Shown here piece after piece: positions 51,988 to 62,074 of a DNA stretch of 64,000 bases. The number at the start of each line of letters is the position of its first letter. Position 1 is the first letter of the stretch. The notes beneath the pieces are model-generated. The model had not been told where the DNA came from, ran no database searches, and worked only from the letters and a program-made list of their open reading frames with translations. Source of the DNA: Brevibacterium antiquum CNRZ 918 (GTDB taxonomy: Bacteria; Actinomycetota; Actinomycetes; Actinomycetales; Brevibacteriaceae); NCBI RefSeq assembly GCF_900169145.1, contig NZ_FXZD01000001.1:496001-560000 (forward strand). The letters are read 5' to 3'. Both the position numbers and the translations under genes were made by a program.

Positions 51988-52584
51988 TCAGGAGGGTGCG
52001 GTGCCCCAGCTGCGCAGGACCCAGTTGGTTCCGGTGAATCCGAATTCGCCGTGTCCACAGTTGCCCAGAACCGCCAGGCGACCAGTCCCGTCCATGCCAA
52101 GCAGCAGTTCTGCGGCTGCGCGAAGGACTGCTCCATGAGCGACGATAACAATGGCCTCGGCGTTCGAACCATCGACGATGTCGGTGATCGCCGAGGCGAC
52201 GCGCCGACCGGATTCCAAGCGCGATTCGCCACCTGGTGGGCTCATGTCCGCTCCGCTGAGCCATTGGTCGAGCTCGTGGGGCCAGGACGCACTGAGCTCG
52301 TCCCGGGTGTGTCCCTCCCACTGGCCGAAGGCGGTCTCACGCAGACGGTCGTCACGTGTGACATCGACGTTCAGCAGTGACGCCAGCTCGTCGGCAGTGT
52401 CAGCGGCCCGCGATAAATCGGAGGAGACGATGAGGTCAGGCTGCAGTTCGCTGAGGTAGCTCGCTGCCTGCACGGCTTGAGTCCGTCCGAGTTCATTGAG
52501 CGGGATGTCGGTCTGACCTTGGAACCGGCGTTCGACGTTGTAGTCGGTCTGGCCATGGCGCCAGAAGATGACGGTCCTGGTCAT
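51988..52584 (-). CDS. Histidine phosphatase, probable GpgP-like
   Basis: A 198-residue branch 1 histidine phosphatase. The catalytic RHGQTDYN is at the N-terminus, with FQGQTDIPLNELGRTQA, the acid in RETAFGQWEG, and the second histidine in VIVAHGAVLRAA. In mycobacteria the gene directly after rsfS encodes glucosyl-3-phosphoglycerate phosphatase (GpgP), so that role is suggested by position; a general phosphatase is the alternative. Its ATG overlaps the rsfS stop (ATGA). Confidence 0.8.
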   Translation of the reverse strand: MTRTVIFWRHGQTDYNVERRFQGQTDIPLNELGRTQAVQAASYLSELQPDLIVSSDLSRAADTADELASLLNVDVTRDDRLRETAFGQWEGHTRDELSASWPHELDQWLSGADMSPPGGESRLESGRRVASAITDIVDGSNAEAIVIVAHGAVLRAAAELLLGMDGTGRLAVLGNCGHGEFGFTGTNWVLRSWGTAPS

Positions 52585-52970
52585 TGAGCGTCGTCGGCAC
52601 CAGAGGGTGCCGGCAACTCCAGATCGATGACCGGGCAGTCCTTCCACAGACGTTCGAGGGCGTAGTATTCGCGCTGTTCGTGCGAGAAGACGTGGACGAC
52701 GATGTCGCCGAAGTCGAGAAGAACCCAATCGCCGCTCCCCCGTCCTTCACGGCGCAGCGGGGTGTGCCCGTATGTCGTCTGCAGCGCTTGTTCGACAGAG
52801 TCGACGATCGATGCGATCTGCCGATCGTTCTCTGCCGAGATGATGAGGAAGGCATCAGTGATGTAGAGAGTGGCACTCACGTCGAGGGCCACCTGATCGG
52901 TGCCGAACTTCTCGTCCGCCGCAAGTGCGGCAGTCCTCAGCATTTGGGTTGATTCAACGATCTTGCTCAC
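52581..52970 (-). CDS. rsfS: Ribosome silencing factor
   Basis: A 129-residue RsfS (Iojap/YbeB) protein that binds L14 and blocks subunit joining when nutrients are short. Signature segments are TDAFLIISAENDRQIASIVDSVE and REGRGSGDWVLLDFGDIVVHVFSHEQREYYALERLWKD. It lies 17 bases downstream of the acidic tail-anchored gene and is coupled to the phosphatase. The nadD-rsfS order is conserved in bacteria, apart from the gene inserted here. Confidence 0.93.
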   Translation of the reverse strand: MSKIVESTQMLRTAALAADEKFGTDQVALDVSATLYITDAFLIISAENDRQIASIVDSVEQALQTTYGHTPLRREGRGSGDWVLLDFGDIVVHVFSHEQREYYALERLWKDCPVIDLELPAPSGADDAQ

Positions 52971-52987
52971 AAGAGCCTTTCAGATGA

Positions 52988-54364
52988 TTACAGCAACATG
53001 ACCAGTGCAATGACGATGAGTGCGACTGCGAAGAGCGCAGCAACACCCAGCACTACATAGGGTACTTTGGATGGTTCTTCGCCAACAAGGATCCGGCCAT
53101 CGTGACCGGTGACCTCACTGGCGCGAATCCGAGTCCCTGGAGGGTTCTCGGTCTCTTCGTCCTCATAGTCAGAGTTGGGAAGCGCCCACGCCTCGGGCAC
53201 AGCCTCCATCGGGCGAGTCTCCGGGTTGGCTGCAAGAGCGCGGGCAGCGTCGTCTGACGAGGTTCCAGCCCCTTCAGCGGAGTCTGTCGTATCTGCGGAG
53301 TCGAGATCGAGTGCAGAGCCGCCTGGACCCGTCGCAGCCTCGTCGATGCCGGCCTCCCCGATGGTCTCCGGACCTTCGACCTCGGGGGTCTTGGCCGACG
53401 CAGCCGTGACGACTCGCACTCCTGAGCTGCTCGGCGGCTGCACTATCGGCATGCGCCGCGAGCGGCTCGCAACGCCACGCTCGTCGGTCGGATCGTCGTT
53501 TCCCGCATCATCAGCGACAGCCGATGGATCCGTTTCCGCTGACTCAACTGCCGGCCGCTCAGGTGTGGTGGGTTCGGTTCTCGGCTGTGCGGGGCTCGCT
53601 GGTTCAGCAGTCGACGGCTGGGGAGCAGACGACAGAACGTCATCCTGCATCGGCGATTCTGCAACTGCAGAGTCAGAGTCTGTCAACGCCACCTCGGCGT
53701 CCAGATCCTCGATCGGCTGGGACAGCGCATCGTGGGGGGCATCGCCGAGGGCAGTCGGTCGCGGTGCTGAATCAGGGGTGACGGGAGATTCGAAGTCCCG
53801 TGCGGCGACCTCGTCGGCCGATCCGCCGAATCCTGCGGTGTCGAGGGATTCGTACTCGCCAGCAATGGCTTCGTCTGATTCCTCGGGTGATGTCTCTTCA
53901 GGACCCGCGATGACCGGGAGCGCCCCAGTGGAGACATCGCCTTCCAGGGACAACCCGTGTTCGCGCAGGTAGTTCTTACGTGCGGTGCGCGACGAGAAAT
54001 GGGGCAGGGGGGCCGCTTGTGGATCGAGACGCTCTTCAGCATTGCCCGGCGGCCGAGATTCCTGCCCATGGTCAGCAGCCGATGCACCGTGCTCATGGGA
54101 GATAGGAGGTGGTGGTTCCGCGTCGACGTGGGAGGTGGTGTCAACAGGCTCGGGTTCGTCGCTGCTTGGCTCGGGTTCGGACACGCCTGTGTGCGATTCG
54201 GGTGCCTGCGCGGGGGCCGCCGACGAGTTCAGCAGTTCGGCCGGTTCGCTCGGTGACGGCTCGCTTGGCTGCTCAGGGGTCTCTCGTGCTTCGAACGCCT
54301 GTTCTGCAGCCAACCGCTCGGCTTCTCGCCTGGCGCGGCGTGATGTGAACTGCTCCTCAGCCAT
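52988..54364 (-). CDS. Long acidic, disordered tail-anchored membrane protein
   Basis: A 458-residue protein with three parts. Residues 1-25 are basic and helical ([17 protein letters not shown]). Residues about 25-425 are rich in E, D, S, P, T and A without recognisable domains. The last 23 residues are one hydrophobic helix ([22 protein letters not shown]) preceded by a positive residue. It should sit in the cytoplasm, anchored by its C-terminus. A strong AGGAG site precedes the ATG, which lies eight bases inside nadD. I do not recognise a family. Proteins with a similar layout occur near rsfS in related genera. Confidence 0.75.
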   Translation of the reverse strand: MAEEQFTSRRARREAERLAAEQAFEARETPEQPSEPSPSEPAELLNSSAAPAQAPESHTGVSEPEPSSDEPEPVDTTSHVDAEPPPPISHEHGASAADHGQESRPPGNAEERLDPQAAPLPHFSSRTARKNYLREHGLSLEGDVSTGALPVIAGPEETSPEESDEAIAGEYESLDTAGFGGSADEVAARDFESPVTPDSAPRPTALGDAPHDALSQPIEDLDAEVALTDSDSAVAESPMQDDVLSSAPQPSTAEPASPAQPRTEPTTPERPAVESAETDPSAVADDAGNDDPTDERGVASRSRRMPIVQPPSSSGVRVVTAASAKTPEVEGPETIGEAGIDEAATGPGGSALDLDSADTTDSAEGAGTSSDDAARALAANPETRPMEAVPEAWALPNSDYEDEETENPPGTRIRASEVTGHDGRILVGEEPSKVPYVVLGVAALFAVALIVIALVMLL

Positions 54365-54962
54365 TTTCACTCCTGTACAACTCGTATTTCGCGATGTACT
54401 GAACGACCCCATCCGGTACGAGATACCAGACGGGCGCCCCATCCATCACCCGTAGTCTGCAATCCGTGGACGAGATTGACAGTGCAGGAATCTGCACCAA
54501 GCTCAACCGGTCGACCGGAAGACCCTCACTGCGAAGTTCGTGTCCCGGGCGGCTCACTCCGACGAAGTGAGCCAAAGAAAACAGCTCATCTACATTCTTC
54601 CACGTCAGAATCTGAGCCAAAGCGTCCGCGCCGGTGATGAAGAACATCTCTGTGTCGGATCCGTAGCTCCTAGCCAAATCCCGAAGCGTGTCGATGGTGT
54701 ACGTGGGACCAGGACGATCAACGTCGGCACGCGAGACGGTGAAGCGTGGGTTCGACGCGGTTGCGATGACGGTCATCAGGTAACGGTGTTCGGCACTGGT
54801 GACCTCCCCGGCGTCCTTCTGATACGGGCGACCAGTGGGCACGAAGACGACCTCATCGAGGTCGAACGTCGACTGCACCTCACTGGCTGCAACCAGGTGG
54901 CCGTGGTGAATGGGGTCGAAGGTGCCACCCATGACACCGACCCGGCGTGTTTGCTGTGCCAT
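54357..54962 (-). CDS. nadD: Nicotinate-nucleotide adenylyltransferase
   Basis: A 201-residue NadD of NAD synthesis. The nucleotidyl-transfer motif [12 protein letters not shown] and the C-terminal [10 protein letters not shown] (SSTxxR) are both intact. [20 protein letters not shown] and [12 protein letters not shown] are family segments. It ends overlapping the acidic protein's start by eight bases and begins one base after the small membrane gene stop. Confidence 0.94.
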   Translation of the reverse strand: MAQQTRRVGVMGGTFDPIHHGHLVAASEVQSTFDLDEVVFVPTGRPYQKDAGEVTSAEHRYLMTVIATASNPRFTVSRADVDRPGPTYTIDTLRDLARSYGSDTEMFFITGADALAQILTWKNVDELFSLAHFVGVSRPGHELRSEGLPVDRLSLVQIPALSISSTDCRLRVMDGAPVWYLVPDGVVQYIAKYELYRSENG

Positions 54963-54963
54963 A

Positions 54964-55128
54964 TCAGTGGCGGTTCGAGATGCCCTTCCACGACCGGCTC
55001 ACTGCTGCCATCGAGAGGAAGATCGCGAGGGTGATGAGTCCGAAGAAGATCGGGTCCATCGGCAATTCGGTGTGGTGGGCTGCCTTCTCCGCGCCTTCGG
55101 CAACGGTGGTCAACAGGGCTGCGTTCAC
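54964..55128 (-). CDS. Small single-helix membrane protein
   Basis: A 54-residue protein starting at GTG 55128 with AGGAGAG five bases upstream. One membrane helix ([19 protein letters not shown]) is followed by a short basic tail ([10 protein letters not shown]). The upstream in-frame ATG at 55227 lacks a site. It ends one base before the nadD start, so it is probably cotranslated with it. No family recognised. Confidence 0.6.
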   Translation of the reverse strand: MNAALLTTVAEGAEKAAHHTELPMDPIFFGLITLAIFLSMAAVSRSWKGISNRH

Positions 55129-55279
55129 GTGCTCTCTCCTTCTCAGTGATGATGACGCGGTCTGTCTGCGTCGCAGTGCGTATGGCTTCAGTTTCTCATG
55201 AACAAAGACACATGTGGGCATCGACATGGGTATGAGTTCGGAACGAGTTCACCGTCGGCGCCCTCGGGCCAGGGCCGCA

Positions 55280-56569
55280 TCAGCTCCGGATCTGACCATT
55301 GCCCATCATGACCCACTTCGTTGTCGTCAGCTGTTCAACACCCATGGGCCCACGGGCGTGAAGCTTTTGGGTCGAGATTCCCACCTCTGCGCCGAAGCCG
55401 AGCTCTCCCCCATCGGTGAATCGCGTGGACACGTTGACCCCGACCGCTGCGGCATCGATGGCTGTGACGAATGTCTCTGCATTGTCGATGTCCTTGGTCA
55501 CGATCACTTCGGTGTGACCTGAGGAATAGGCGCGAATATGCTCGATGGCTTCGTCGATACCCGAAACGACCTTCACCGCCAGTTCGAGGTCAAGATATTC
55601 TTTCGCCCAGTCACGTCGAGAGACACGCTTGACCTTCATGGACTCCGGTGCCAGTGCCGCAACACTGGAGTCGGCGTGGAGAACAACCCCGGCTGCGTCG
55701 AGTCGCTCGAGGATTTTGGGGAGGACGCGCTTGGCTGCCTTCTCATGAACCAGCAGGGTTTCGAGTGAGTTGCAGACACTGGGCCGATGCGTCTTCGAGT
55801 TGACCACCAGGTCGACCGAATTTTTGACGGTGGCCGATGAATCGATGAACATGTGGACGTTCCCGATTCCGGTCTCGATGACTGGAACCAGCGACTCCTG
55901 CACGACTGTGTTGATGAGTTCGGCTCCACCGCGTGGAATGAGGAGGTCGACGTAGTCGCGTGCGTTCATGAGCACGCTGGCTCCGTCGCGTCCGTATTGG
56001 TCGATTCCGTTGATCGAATCTACGGGCAATCCGGCTGATTCCACGGCCTTGCGCAGCACGGAGACGATTTCAGCATTGGAGTTCTGAGCGGCTGAGCCTC
56101 CGCGCAGGACGGTGGCATTGCCGGCTTTGAGTGCGAGGATCGCGATGTCGACGGTGACGTTGGGGCGAGCTTCGTAGATCGCACCGATCACCCCCAACGG
56201 CACACGGCTCTGGGTCAAACGAATGCCATTGGGCAGAACTCGCCCCACGACGACGTTGCCCACTGGGTCATCGAGATCGATGATCGTTCCCACCGATGCG
56301 GCCATGGCTTCGACGCGATCATGATCGAGTCTCAGTCGATCGAGGAGTCCTGCGTTCATTCCGTTGTCGATGCCGGCGGCGATGTCGATTTCATTGGCTT
56401 TGACGATTCGCGCCGAATTCTCACGCAGGGCTTCGGCGATCGCGCGCAGCCCGGCGTCTTTCTCTGCAGTCGATGTGGTCGCCAGGCGAGCGGCGGCGCT
56501 CTTGGCGTTCCTGACCACTCTGGTGACGCCCCGAACGGTCTTCGGATGTATCTCGGATACAGCGGTCAT
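55280..56569 (-). CDS. proA: Gamma-glutamyl phosphate reductase
   Basis: A 429-residue ProA of proline synthesis, an aldehyde dehydrogenase superfamily member. Landmarks: PLGVIGAIYEARPNVTVDIAILALKAGNATVLRGGSAA for NADPH binding, the catalytic cysteine in HRPSVCNSLETLLVH, and the C-terminal DGGELGFGAEVGISTQKLHARGPMG. It reduces gamma-glutamyl phosphate to glutamate semialdehyde. It starts three bases after the proB stop. Confidence 0.95.
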   Translation of the reverse strand: MTAVSEIHPKTVRGVTRVVRNAKSAAARLATTSTAEKDAGLRAIAEALRENSARIVKANEIDIAAGIDNGMNAGLLDRLRLDHDRVEAMAASVGTIIDLDDPVGNVVVGRVLPNGIRLTQSRVPLGVIGAIYEARPNVTVDIAILALKAGNATVLRGGSAAQNSNAEIVSVLRKAVESAGLPVDSINGIDQYGRDGASVLMNARDYVDLLIPRGGAELINTVVQESLVPVIETGIGNVHMFIDSSATVKNSVDLVVNSKTHRPSVCNSLETLLVHEKAAKRVLPKILERLDAAGVVLHADSSVAALAPESMKVKRVSRRDWAKEYLDLELAVKVVSGIDEAIEHIRAYSSGHTEVIVTKDIDNAETFVTAIDAAAVGVNVSTRFTDGGELGFGAEVGISTQKLHARGPMGVEQLTTTKWVMMGNGQIRS

Positions 56570-56572
56570 GGA

Positions 56573-57739
56573 CTATCTCCCCCCGCTCACGTGAGTGAGT
56601 ACGAGATCATTGCGATGGATGACCTCTTTACGGTAGTCATTTCCGAGTCGGGTGCCAAGTTCGTCCGTGGACATGCCAAACATCGCGGGCAGTTCGTGTG
56701 AGGAGAAGTTGGTCATGCCGCGGGCGATGACCTCACCACCAAGGTTTCTGATCTCGATGGGATCACCGGCTTCGAAGTCACCGGTCACGTCAGTGACGCC
56801 GGCGGCCAGCAGAGACGTTCCATGTGCGAGCACAGCGGATTCGGCGCCATTGTCGATGGTCACCGAGCCGAACGTGCGAGCCAAATGGCGCAGCCAGAGC
56901 AACCGCGTTCCGCGTCGTTTGTGCGTCACGGAGAACCAGGTGCCCACCCGTTCTCCGCCGAGCACTGCTGAGACCCTCTCAGCCGAGGTCAGCACCGCGG
57001 GTATCCCCGAGTCAGCAACCATGAGCGCAGCTTCGACCTTTGTTGCCATGCCTCCTGTGCCGGTACCGGCGGCCCCGGTCCCACCGATGGCGATGTCGCC
57101 GAGGTCTGCGATGGAAGAAACCTGTTCGATGCACACCGACTCGGGCAGATGCGGCGGACCGGAATAAAGGGCGTCGACATCAGAGAGCAGCACGAGAGCG
57201 TCTGCGTGTGCAAGGTGTGCGACGAGTGCGGCCAGGCGATCATTATCACCGAAACGGATCTCTTCGGTCGCCACAGCATCGTTCTCATTGACGATCGGCA
57301 GGGTGCCGAGGGCAAGAAGCTTGTCGATGGCGCGTTGGGCGTTCTTGTACCGAGTGCGTCGGATCAGATCATCGGCTGACAGCAGCACCTGTCCGGGCAC
57401 CAGATCGTAACGCCCCAGCGCCCGGGTGTAGGCGGCCATGAGCAGACCCTGCCCGACTCCGGCAGCGGCCTGCTGAGTGGCAAGGTCACGGGGCCGTTTG
57501 TTCAACCCCATTGGTTCAAGCCCGGCAGCGATCGCGCCGGAGGACACGAGGATGACCTCGTGACCGGCGGCACGATGGGCACCGATGACATCGGTGAGGG
57601 CGATCAGCTTCGCCTCATCCAACCCCCCGTCAAGGGTGGTCAGAGATGAGGAGCCGACCTTGATCACGATGCGTCGGGCTGCTGCGATATCGGTGCGCGC
57701 CGAGACGCTGCCAGAGTCGGTGAACTGGCTCTCGCTCAT
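56573..57739 (-). CDS. proB: Glutamate 5-kinase
   Basis: A 388-residue ProB. Residues about 20-270 are the amino acid kinase domain ([81 protein letters not shown]). Residues about 290-370 form a C-terminal PUA domain ([27 protein letters not shown]). It phosphorylates glutamate and is normally feedback-inhibited by proline. ATG overlaps obgE stop (ATGA). Confidence 0.95.
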   Translation of the reverse strand: MSESQFTDSGSVSARTDIAAARRIVIKVGSSSLTTLDGGLDEAKLIALTDVIGAHRAAGHEVILVSSGAIAAGLEPMGLNKRPRDLATQQAAAGVGQGLLMAAYTRALGRYDLVPGQVLLSADDLIRRTRYKNAQRAIDKLLALGTLPIVNENDAVATEEIRFGDNDRLAALVAHLAHADALVLLSDVDALYSGPPHLPESVCIEQVSSIADLGDIAIGGTGAAGTGTGGMATKVEAALMVADSGIPAVLTSAERVSAVLGGERVGTWFSVTHKRRGTRLLWLRHLARTFGSVTIDNGAESAVLAHGTSLLAAGVTDVTGDFEAGDPIEIRNLGGEVIARGMTNFSSHELPAMFGMSTDELGTRLGNDYRKEVIHRNDLVLTHVSGGR

Positions 57740-59298
57740 TCCTGGCCGGACTCGGGATCGGAAGGCACGCGAGCGGACTCTTCTCGACTGCGACCGGCAC
57801 GGTCTGCAAGCCGCTCCTCTTCGAACTCAGCACGGACAGCGGCCTTCGCATCCATCCGATCGTGGAATGCGGCTTTGCGTTCCTTGCGAGTGGAACGAGC
57901 ATCCTCATCCAAGCGCAGGTCCGTCCCGCGGCTGCCCAGCAGCTCGGCGCCTCCGACACTTGTCGGATCCCAATCGAAGACGACGCCGTCATCTCCGCCG
58001 ATCACGATCGTATCGCCGGGTTTGGCACCGGCCTTGAACAGAGACTCCTCGACTCCGAGGCGATCGAGGCGATCTGCGAGATAACCGACAGCCTCATCGT
58101 TGGCGAAGTCCGTCTGCCGAACCCAACGTTCCGGCTTGACGCCGCGGATGCGGAAGACAGGACCGTCGTCGTCGCTTTCGGCCTGAACCTGGAAACCACG
58201 GTCGTCAACGGCCCTGGGGCGGATGACGACACGTTGTGGCGTTGCCTCGAGTTCTTCCCGACGCTCACGTTCGGCTGTGACGAGTTCCGCCATCGCGAAG
58301 GACAGCTCCCGCAGGCCCGCGTGGCTGACTGCTGAGATCTCGAATACCCGATAGCCGGCGGCTTCCAGATCGGGACGGACGATATCGGCCAAGTCATGGC
58401 CGTCGGGGATGTCGACCTTGTTCAGTGCTACGAGCTTCGGACGATCGGACAGAGGCTGCAGTCCGCTTCCGTCGTCGAGGTCGACCGCATATGCGGCGAG
58501 CTCCGATTCGATAATGGTCAGATCCGAGACGGGATCACGGCCTGGCTCCCAGGTCGCCATATCGACGACATGGACCAGCGCGGCACAGCGTTCGACGTGA
58601 CGGAGGAACTCAAGACCAAGGCCCTTGCCTTCTGACGCTCCTGGGATGAGGCCCGGCACATCGGCGATGGTATAACGCACATCGCCGGCCTGAACCACGC
58701 CGAGGTTGGGCACGAGTGTGGTGAACGGGTAGTCCGCGATCTTCGGCTTGGCTTCTGACATGGCCGCGATGAGGCTGGATTTGCCAGCTGAAGGATAACC
58801 GACGAGCGCAATGTCCGCGATCGTCTTGAGCTCCAGCACCAAGCTCAGCGTGTCGCCCGGCTCACCCAGCAGGGCGAAGCCCGGGGCCTTGCGTTTGGAC
58901 GAGGCCAAAGCGGCGTTGCCGAGGCCGCCACGACCACCCGCGGCAGCAACGTATTCGGTGCCCGCGTCGACGAGGTCGGCGACGATCTCGCCGTTCTGGT
59001 TCTTCACGACCGTGCCATCCGGGACGGCGATGATGAGATCTCCTCCATCTGCACCATGGCGCAGATCGCCCTTCCCGATGCCGCCGTCGTTTGCAGTCAG
59101 ATGCGGACGGTGATGCAGTGCGAGCAGCGTTGTGGTCTGAGCGTCGACGACGAATTTGACGTCACCACCCTGACCTCCGTTGGCGCCATCAGGCCCGCCC
59201 AGAGGTTTGAACTTTTCGCGCCGGATCGAGGCGCAGCCGTTGCCACCGTCTCCGGCGGAAAGATGGACTGTGACACGGTCTATGAACTCGGTTGCCAT
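57736..59298 (-). CDS. obgE: Obg-family GTPase
   Basis: A 520-residue GTPase involved in ribosome assembly and stress response. Residues 1-160 are the glycine-rich Obg fold ([19 protein letters not shown] and [13 protein letters not shown]). Residues 160-335 are the G domain with [17 protein letters not shown] and ALNKVD. Residues about 355-440 are the OCT domain, and a charged tail of about 80 residues follows, as in many Actinobacteria. It lies 82 bases after rpmA with a perfect palindrome between them. Confidence 0.95.
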   Translation of the reverse strand: MATEFIDRVTVHLSAGDGGNGCASIRREKFKPLGGPDGANGGQGGDVKFVVDAQTTTLLALHHRPHLTANDGGIGKGDLRHGADGGDLIIAVPDGTVVKNQNGEIVADLVDAGTEYVAAAGGRGGLGNAALASSKRKAPGFALLGEPGDTLSLVLELKTIADIALVGYPSAGKSSLIAAMSEAKPKIADYPFTTLVPNLGVVQAGDVRYTIADVPGLIPGASEGKGLGLEFLRHVERCAALVHVVDMATWEPGRDPVSDLTIIESELAAYAVDLDDGSGLQPLSDRPKLVALNKVDIPDGHDLADIVRPDLEAAGYRVFEISAVSHAGLRELSFAMAELVTAERERREELEATPQRVVIRPRAVDDRGFQVQAESDDDGPVFRIRGVKPERWVRQTDFANDEAVGYLADRLDRLGVEESLFKAGAKPGDTIVIGGDDGVVFDWDPTSVGGAELLGSRGTDLRLDEDARSTRKERKAAFHDRMDAKAAVRAEFEEERLADRAGRSREESARVPSDPESGQE

Positions 59299-59314
59299 AA
59301 TGTCCTTATATCAG

Positions 59315-59346
59315 ATGAAGGGTGAGTCTCGAGACTCACCCTTCAT
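59315..59346 (-). promoter_or_regulatory. Perfect 32-bp palindrome between rpmA and obgE
   Basis: ATGAAGGGTGAGTCTC and its exact reverse complement meet without a loop. On the transcribed strand this forms a very stable hairpin 34 bases after the rpmA stop and 16 bases before the obgE start; the tail is not T-rich. It likely lowers or separates expression of obgE relative to the ribosomal proteins. Confidence 0.8.
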
Positions 59347-59380
59347 GGACCCCTCTCAGGGGAAAAACAGAACTAGTCGA

Positions 59381-59632
59381 TCAAGCGCCGACGATATTGA
59401 CGATCTTGCGACCGTTGCGTTTGCCGAATTCCACGGCTCCTGCGGACAGTGCGAAGAGTGTGTCGTCTCCGCCGCGTCCGACGTTGGCTCCCGGGTGGAA
59501 CTTTGTTCCGCGCTGGCGAACGATGATCTCTCCGGCCTTGACAACCTGCCCACCGAAGCGCTTCACACCGAGGTACTGCGGGTTCGAGTCGCGACCGTTA
59601 CGGGACGAGCTGACTCCCTTTTTGCTTGACAT
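59381..59632 (-). CDS. rpmA: 50S ribosomal protein L27
   Basis: An 83-residue L27 with the N-terminal peptidyl-transferase-reaching tail ([16 protein letters not shown]) and the core [29 protein letters not shown], followed by [11 protein letters not shown]. The N-terminus begins directly with the mature sequence, without the cleavable extension found in some Firmicutes. It lies 13 bases after rplU. Confidence 0.96.
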   Translation of the reverse strand: MSSKKGVSSSRNGRDSNPQYLGVKRFGGQVVKAGEIIVRQRGTKFHPGANVGRGGDDTLFALSAGAVEFGKRNGRKIVNIVGA

Positions 59633-59645
59633 GTGAAGTCTCCTC

Positions 59646-59954
59646 TTACTTGATGTTCGTGATCTTCAGACGGGTGAGGTCCTGGCGGTGGCCCTGACGC
59701 TTCTTGTAACCGGTCTTGTTCTTGTATTTCTGAATGATGATCTTGGGACCGCGAAGTTCATTGACGACCTCAGCGCTGACGGCAACCTTCGACAGGGCGT
59801 CAACGTCGGTCGTGACAGTCTCACCGTCGACGAGGAGGACGGCATCGAGTTCGACACTTTCCCCGGCCTTCGCCTTCATTCGGTTAACTGTGATGATGTC
59901 GCCGACGCTGACCTTTTCCTGATGGCCACCGGCACGGACAATGGCATAGACCAT
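59646..59954 (-). CDS. rplU: 50S ribosomal protein L21
   Basis: A 102-residue L21: [22 protein letters not shown], the [25 protein letters not shown] core and the C-terminal [13 protein letters not shown] at 59954 is preceded by AGAAAGGG. A clear promoter lies about 130 bases upstream, so it is the first gene of the rplU-rpmA-obgE-proB-proA unit. Confidence 0.96.
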   Translation of the reverse strand: MVYAIVRAGGHQEKVSVGDIITVNRMKAKAGESVELDAVLLVDGETVTTDVDALSKVAVSAEVVNELRGPKIIIQKYKNKTGYKKRQGHRQDLTRLKITNIK

Positions 59955-60079
59955 GGTCGAACCCTTTCTGTTCATACACAAACGAACGGCGGTTGATCCC
60001 TTGGCTCCCGAGGAAGGATTTCCCCGAGTGTCCCATTGAGAGGAATCACCAGCCGTGGTGCTCGCAGCACCGACGATCT

Positions 60080-60109
60080 AGTCTAATGGATTCGACGGCT
60101 GTTGGCCAA
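60080..60109 (-). promoter_or_regulatory. Promoter of rplU-rpmA
   Basis: Minus-strand TTGGCC (60104-60109), an 18-base spacer and TAGACT (60080-60085). The leader to the rplU ATG is about 120 bases, long enough for autogenous control by L21, although no structure was recognised. Confidence 0.6.
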
Positions 60110-60128
60110 ACCGTTCGAGTTTGAGAAC

Positions 60129-60443
60129 TCACGCTTCTCGGGTCTCCGCGATCCGTTCGTGATGACGGATCACCTCGGCGACGATGAAGGTCAGGAACTT
60201 CTCTGCGAACTCCGGGTCCAGGTGCGCATCTTCGGCCAGCCGTCGAAGGTGGGCGACTTGCCTGCCTTCCCTCGCGGGATCTGCGGGAGGCAGGCCATGG
60301 TCGGCCTTCAGCTCACCGACTGTCTCTGTGAGCTTGAACCTCTCGGCGAGGAGGTGGATGAGCGCTGCGTCAATGTTGTCAATGCTTCCGCGCAGTTCCA
60401 ACAGTCGCTCCTGGGCACGTGTCTTATCGTTGATCTGATCCAC
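60129..60443 (-). CDS. AroQ-type chorismate mutase
   Basis: A 104-residue helical chorismate mutase (class II). Landmarks: LRGSIDNIDAALIHLLAERFKLTETVGELKA, with the R..D.....L..R arrangement, PAREGRQVAHLRRLAEDA, and FLTFIVAEVIRHHERI. It converts chorismate to prephenate. GTG at 60443 is chosen because a TAGACT -10 box ends seven bases upstream, which fits a leaderless message; GTG at 60449 is too close. It lies alone between the symporter gene and rplU. Confidence 0.87.
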   Translation of the reverse strand: MDQINDKTRAQERLLELRGSIDNIDAALIHLLAERFKLTETVGELKADHGLPPADPAREGRQVAHLRRLAEDAHLDPEFAEKFLTFIVAEVIRHHERIAETREA

Positions 60444-60450
60444 ATGCACC

Positions 60451-60456
60451 AGTCTA
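60451..60456 (-). promoter_or_regulatory. -10 box of the chorismate mutase gene (leaderless type)
   Basis: TAGACT on the minus strand, identical to the rplU -10 box, with exactly seven bases to the GTG at 60443. No good -35 hexamer was recognised. Confidence 0.5.
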
Positions 60457-60489
60457 ACGAGCCTCAGGCCGCTCCTCAGCCGCCACGCA

Positions 60490-60524
60490 GAGACCGATCC
60501 CGCGCCATGCACGGGATCGGTCTC
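60490..60524 (-). terminator. Terminator after the alanine/glycine symporter gene
   Basis: A perfect 13-bp stem (GAGACCGATCCCG / CGGGATCGGTCTC) with a 9-base loop lies 18 bases after the symporter stop, just before the chorismate mutase promoter. The T tail is weak. Confidence 0.65.
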
Positions 60525-60541
60525 AGCGAAGCAGCATTCGG

Positions 60542-62074
60542 TCAGACCAGCTCCTCCACAGGAACTGCGTCCTTGGTGTCGGGATCCGAGAGTGTACCGG
60601 CCTTCCGATCAGCCAAGTACTTCTTCATCTCCTTCTTCACCACCGGCATGAGCATGTAGAGGCCGAGGATGTTGATGAACGCACAGAGGAACAGAGCAGC
60701 ATCAGCGAACTCAACGATCTTGCTGAAGCTGGCGACGCAGCCGATGACCACGAACAGGCAGACGAGGACACGGAAGACTGTGATGGCGCCCTTCGATTTG
60801 CCGAACAGATAGGCCCAGGCCCGCTCTCCGTAGTAGGCCCAAGTGATGAGCGTGGAGAAGGCGAAGAGAGCCACCGCGATGGCCAAGAGCACCGGGTACC
60901 AGCTGGCCACGGTGGAGAAGGCGTCTGAGGCCAATGCCACGCCGCCGATCTCTCCCTGACCGAGGTCTTCGGTGTACGAGGGCTGGTTGGCGACGATGAT
61001 GGTCAGCGCGGTCATGGTGCAGACGATGACGGTGTCGACGAAGGGTTCGAGGAGGGCGACGAAGCCCTCCGAGATGGGCCGACGAGTCTTGACTGCAGAG
61101 TGAGCAATGGGCGCCGAGCCGATTCCGGCCTCGTTGGAGAAGGCCGAACGCTGGAAGCCGATGATCATGACACCGACGATGCCGCCGGCGATTCCCTGCG
61201 GGTTGAACGCACCCGAGATGATCTCCCCGATGGCCTGCGGGATCTGAGGGAAGTTGATGCCCAGCACCAGCAGGCAGGAGATCACATAGAAGATGCCCAT
61301 GGCGGGGACCAGCTTGTCGGTCACGTGAGCGATCGAACGGATTCCGCCGAGGATGACGAGGCCGACCAGAACGGCGAAGATGATTCCGAACATCAATGAT
61401 GCCCAGGCTCCGCCGAGGAAGCCTTCGGTACCACCGGTGGCGGTGCGGACCTGGGCGAAGGTCTGGTTGGCCTGGAACATTCCGCCGCCGACGACGCCGA
61501 AGACGAGGATGGAGACCGCGAAGATTCCTGTCAGCAGAGTGGCCACTGGCCTGGTGAACTTGCGGAACGCGATGGGCAGATATTTGAAGGGACCGCCGTA
61601 GACGACGCCGTCTTCGTCGATCTCCCGATACTTGACACCGAGGGTGCACTCGACGAACTTCGTGCACATGCCCAGCAGTCCGGCGATGATCATCCAGAAG
61701 GTGGCACCGGGGCCACCGAGTGCGATGGCCACACCGACACCGGCGATGTTGCCGAGTCCGACCGTGCCGGACAGTGCCGAGGCCAGGGCTTGGAAGTGGG
61801 TGATCTCACCGGGATCGTCTTTGGATGAGTATTTTCCGCGGATCACTTCGAGAGAGACCTTGAACCCGCGGAATTGGATGAAACCGAAGTAGAAGCTAAA
61901 GATCAGCGCCGCAGCGACCAGCCAGAGAACGACGAAAGGGAAGGAGATGGGCCCGAGAGTGATGGGAAAGAAGATGATCCCGCTGAAAAAGGTGGCGATG
62001 GGATCGAACCATGCGTTGATGGCGTCGTCGAAGGGAGATTTAGGGGCATTTGCTGCCAATAACAATGTGTCCAT
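60542..62074 (-). CDS. Alanine/glycine:cation symporter (AGCS family)
   Basis: A 510-residue sodium-coupled amino acid transporter. The family signature is SGTVGLGNIAGVGVAIALGGPGATFWMI, followed by KFVECTLGVKYRE and AFSNEAGIGSAPIAHSAVKT. About ten or eleven membrane helices are visible. It takes up alanine or glycine. ATG at 62074 is set by the family N-terminus; an in-frame ATG ten codons upstream is possible. No glycine riboswitch structure was found in the short leader. It ends at a strong hairpin. Confidence 0.9.
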   Translation of the reverse strand: MDTLLLAANAPKSPFDDAINAWFDPIATFFSGIIFFPITLGPISFPFVVLWLVAAALIFSFYFGFIQFRGFKVSLEVIRGKYSSKDDPGEITHFQALASALSGTVGLGNIAGVGVAIALGGPGATFWMIIAGLLGMCTKFVECTLGVKYREIDEDGVVYGGPFKYLPIAFRKFTRPVATLLTGIFAVSILVFGVVGGGMFQANQTFAQVRTATGGTEGFLGGAWASLMFGIIFAVLVGLVILGGIRSIAHVTDKLVPAMGIFYVISCLLVLGINFPQIPQAIGEIISGAFNPQGIAGGIVGVMIIGFQRSAFSNEAGIGSAPIAHSAVKTRRPISEGFVALLEPFVDTVIVCTMTALTIIVANQPSYTEDLGQGEIGGVALASDAFSTVASWYPVLLAIAVALFAFSTLITWAYYGERAWAYLFGKSKGAITVFRVLVCLFVVIGCVASFSKIVEFADAALFLCAFINILGLYMLMPVVKKEMKKYLADRKAGTLSDPDTKDAVPVEELV

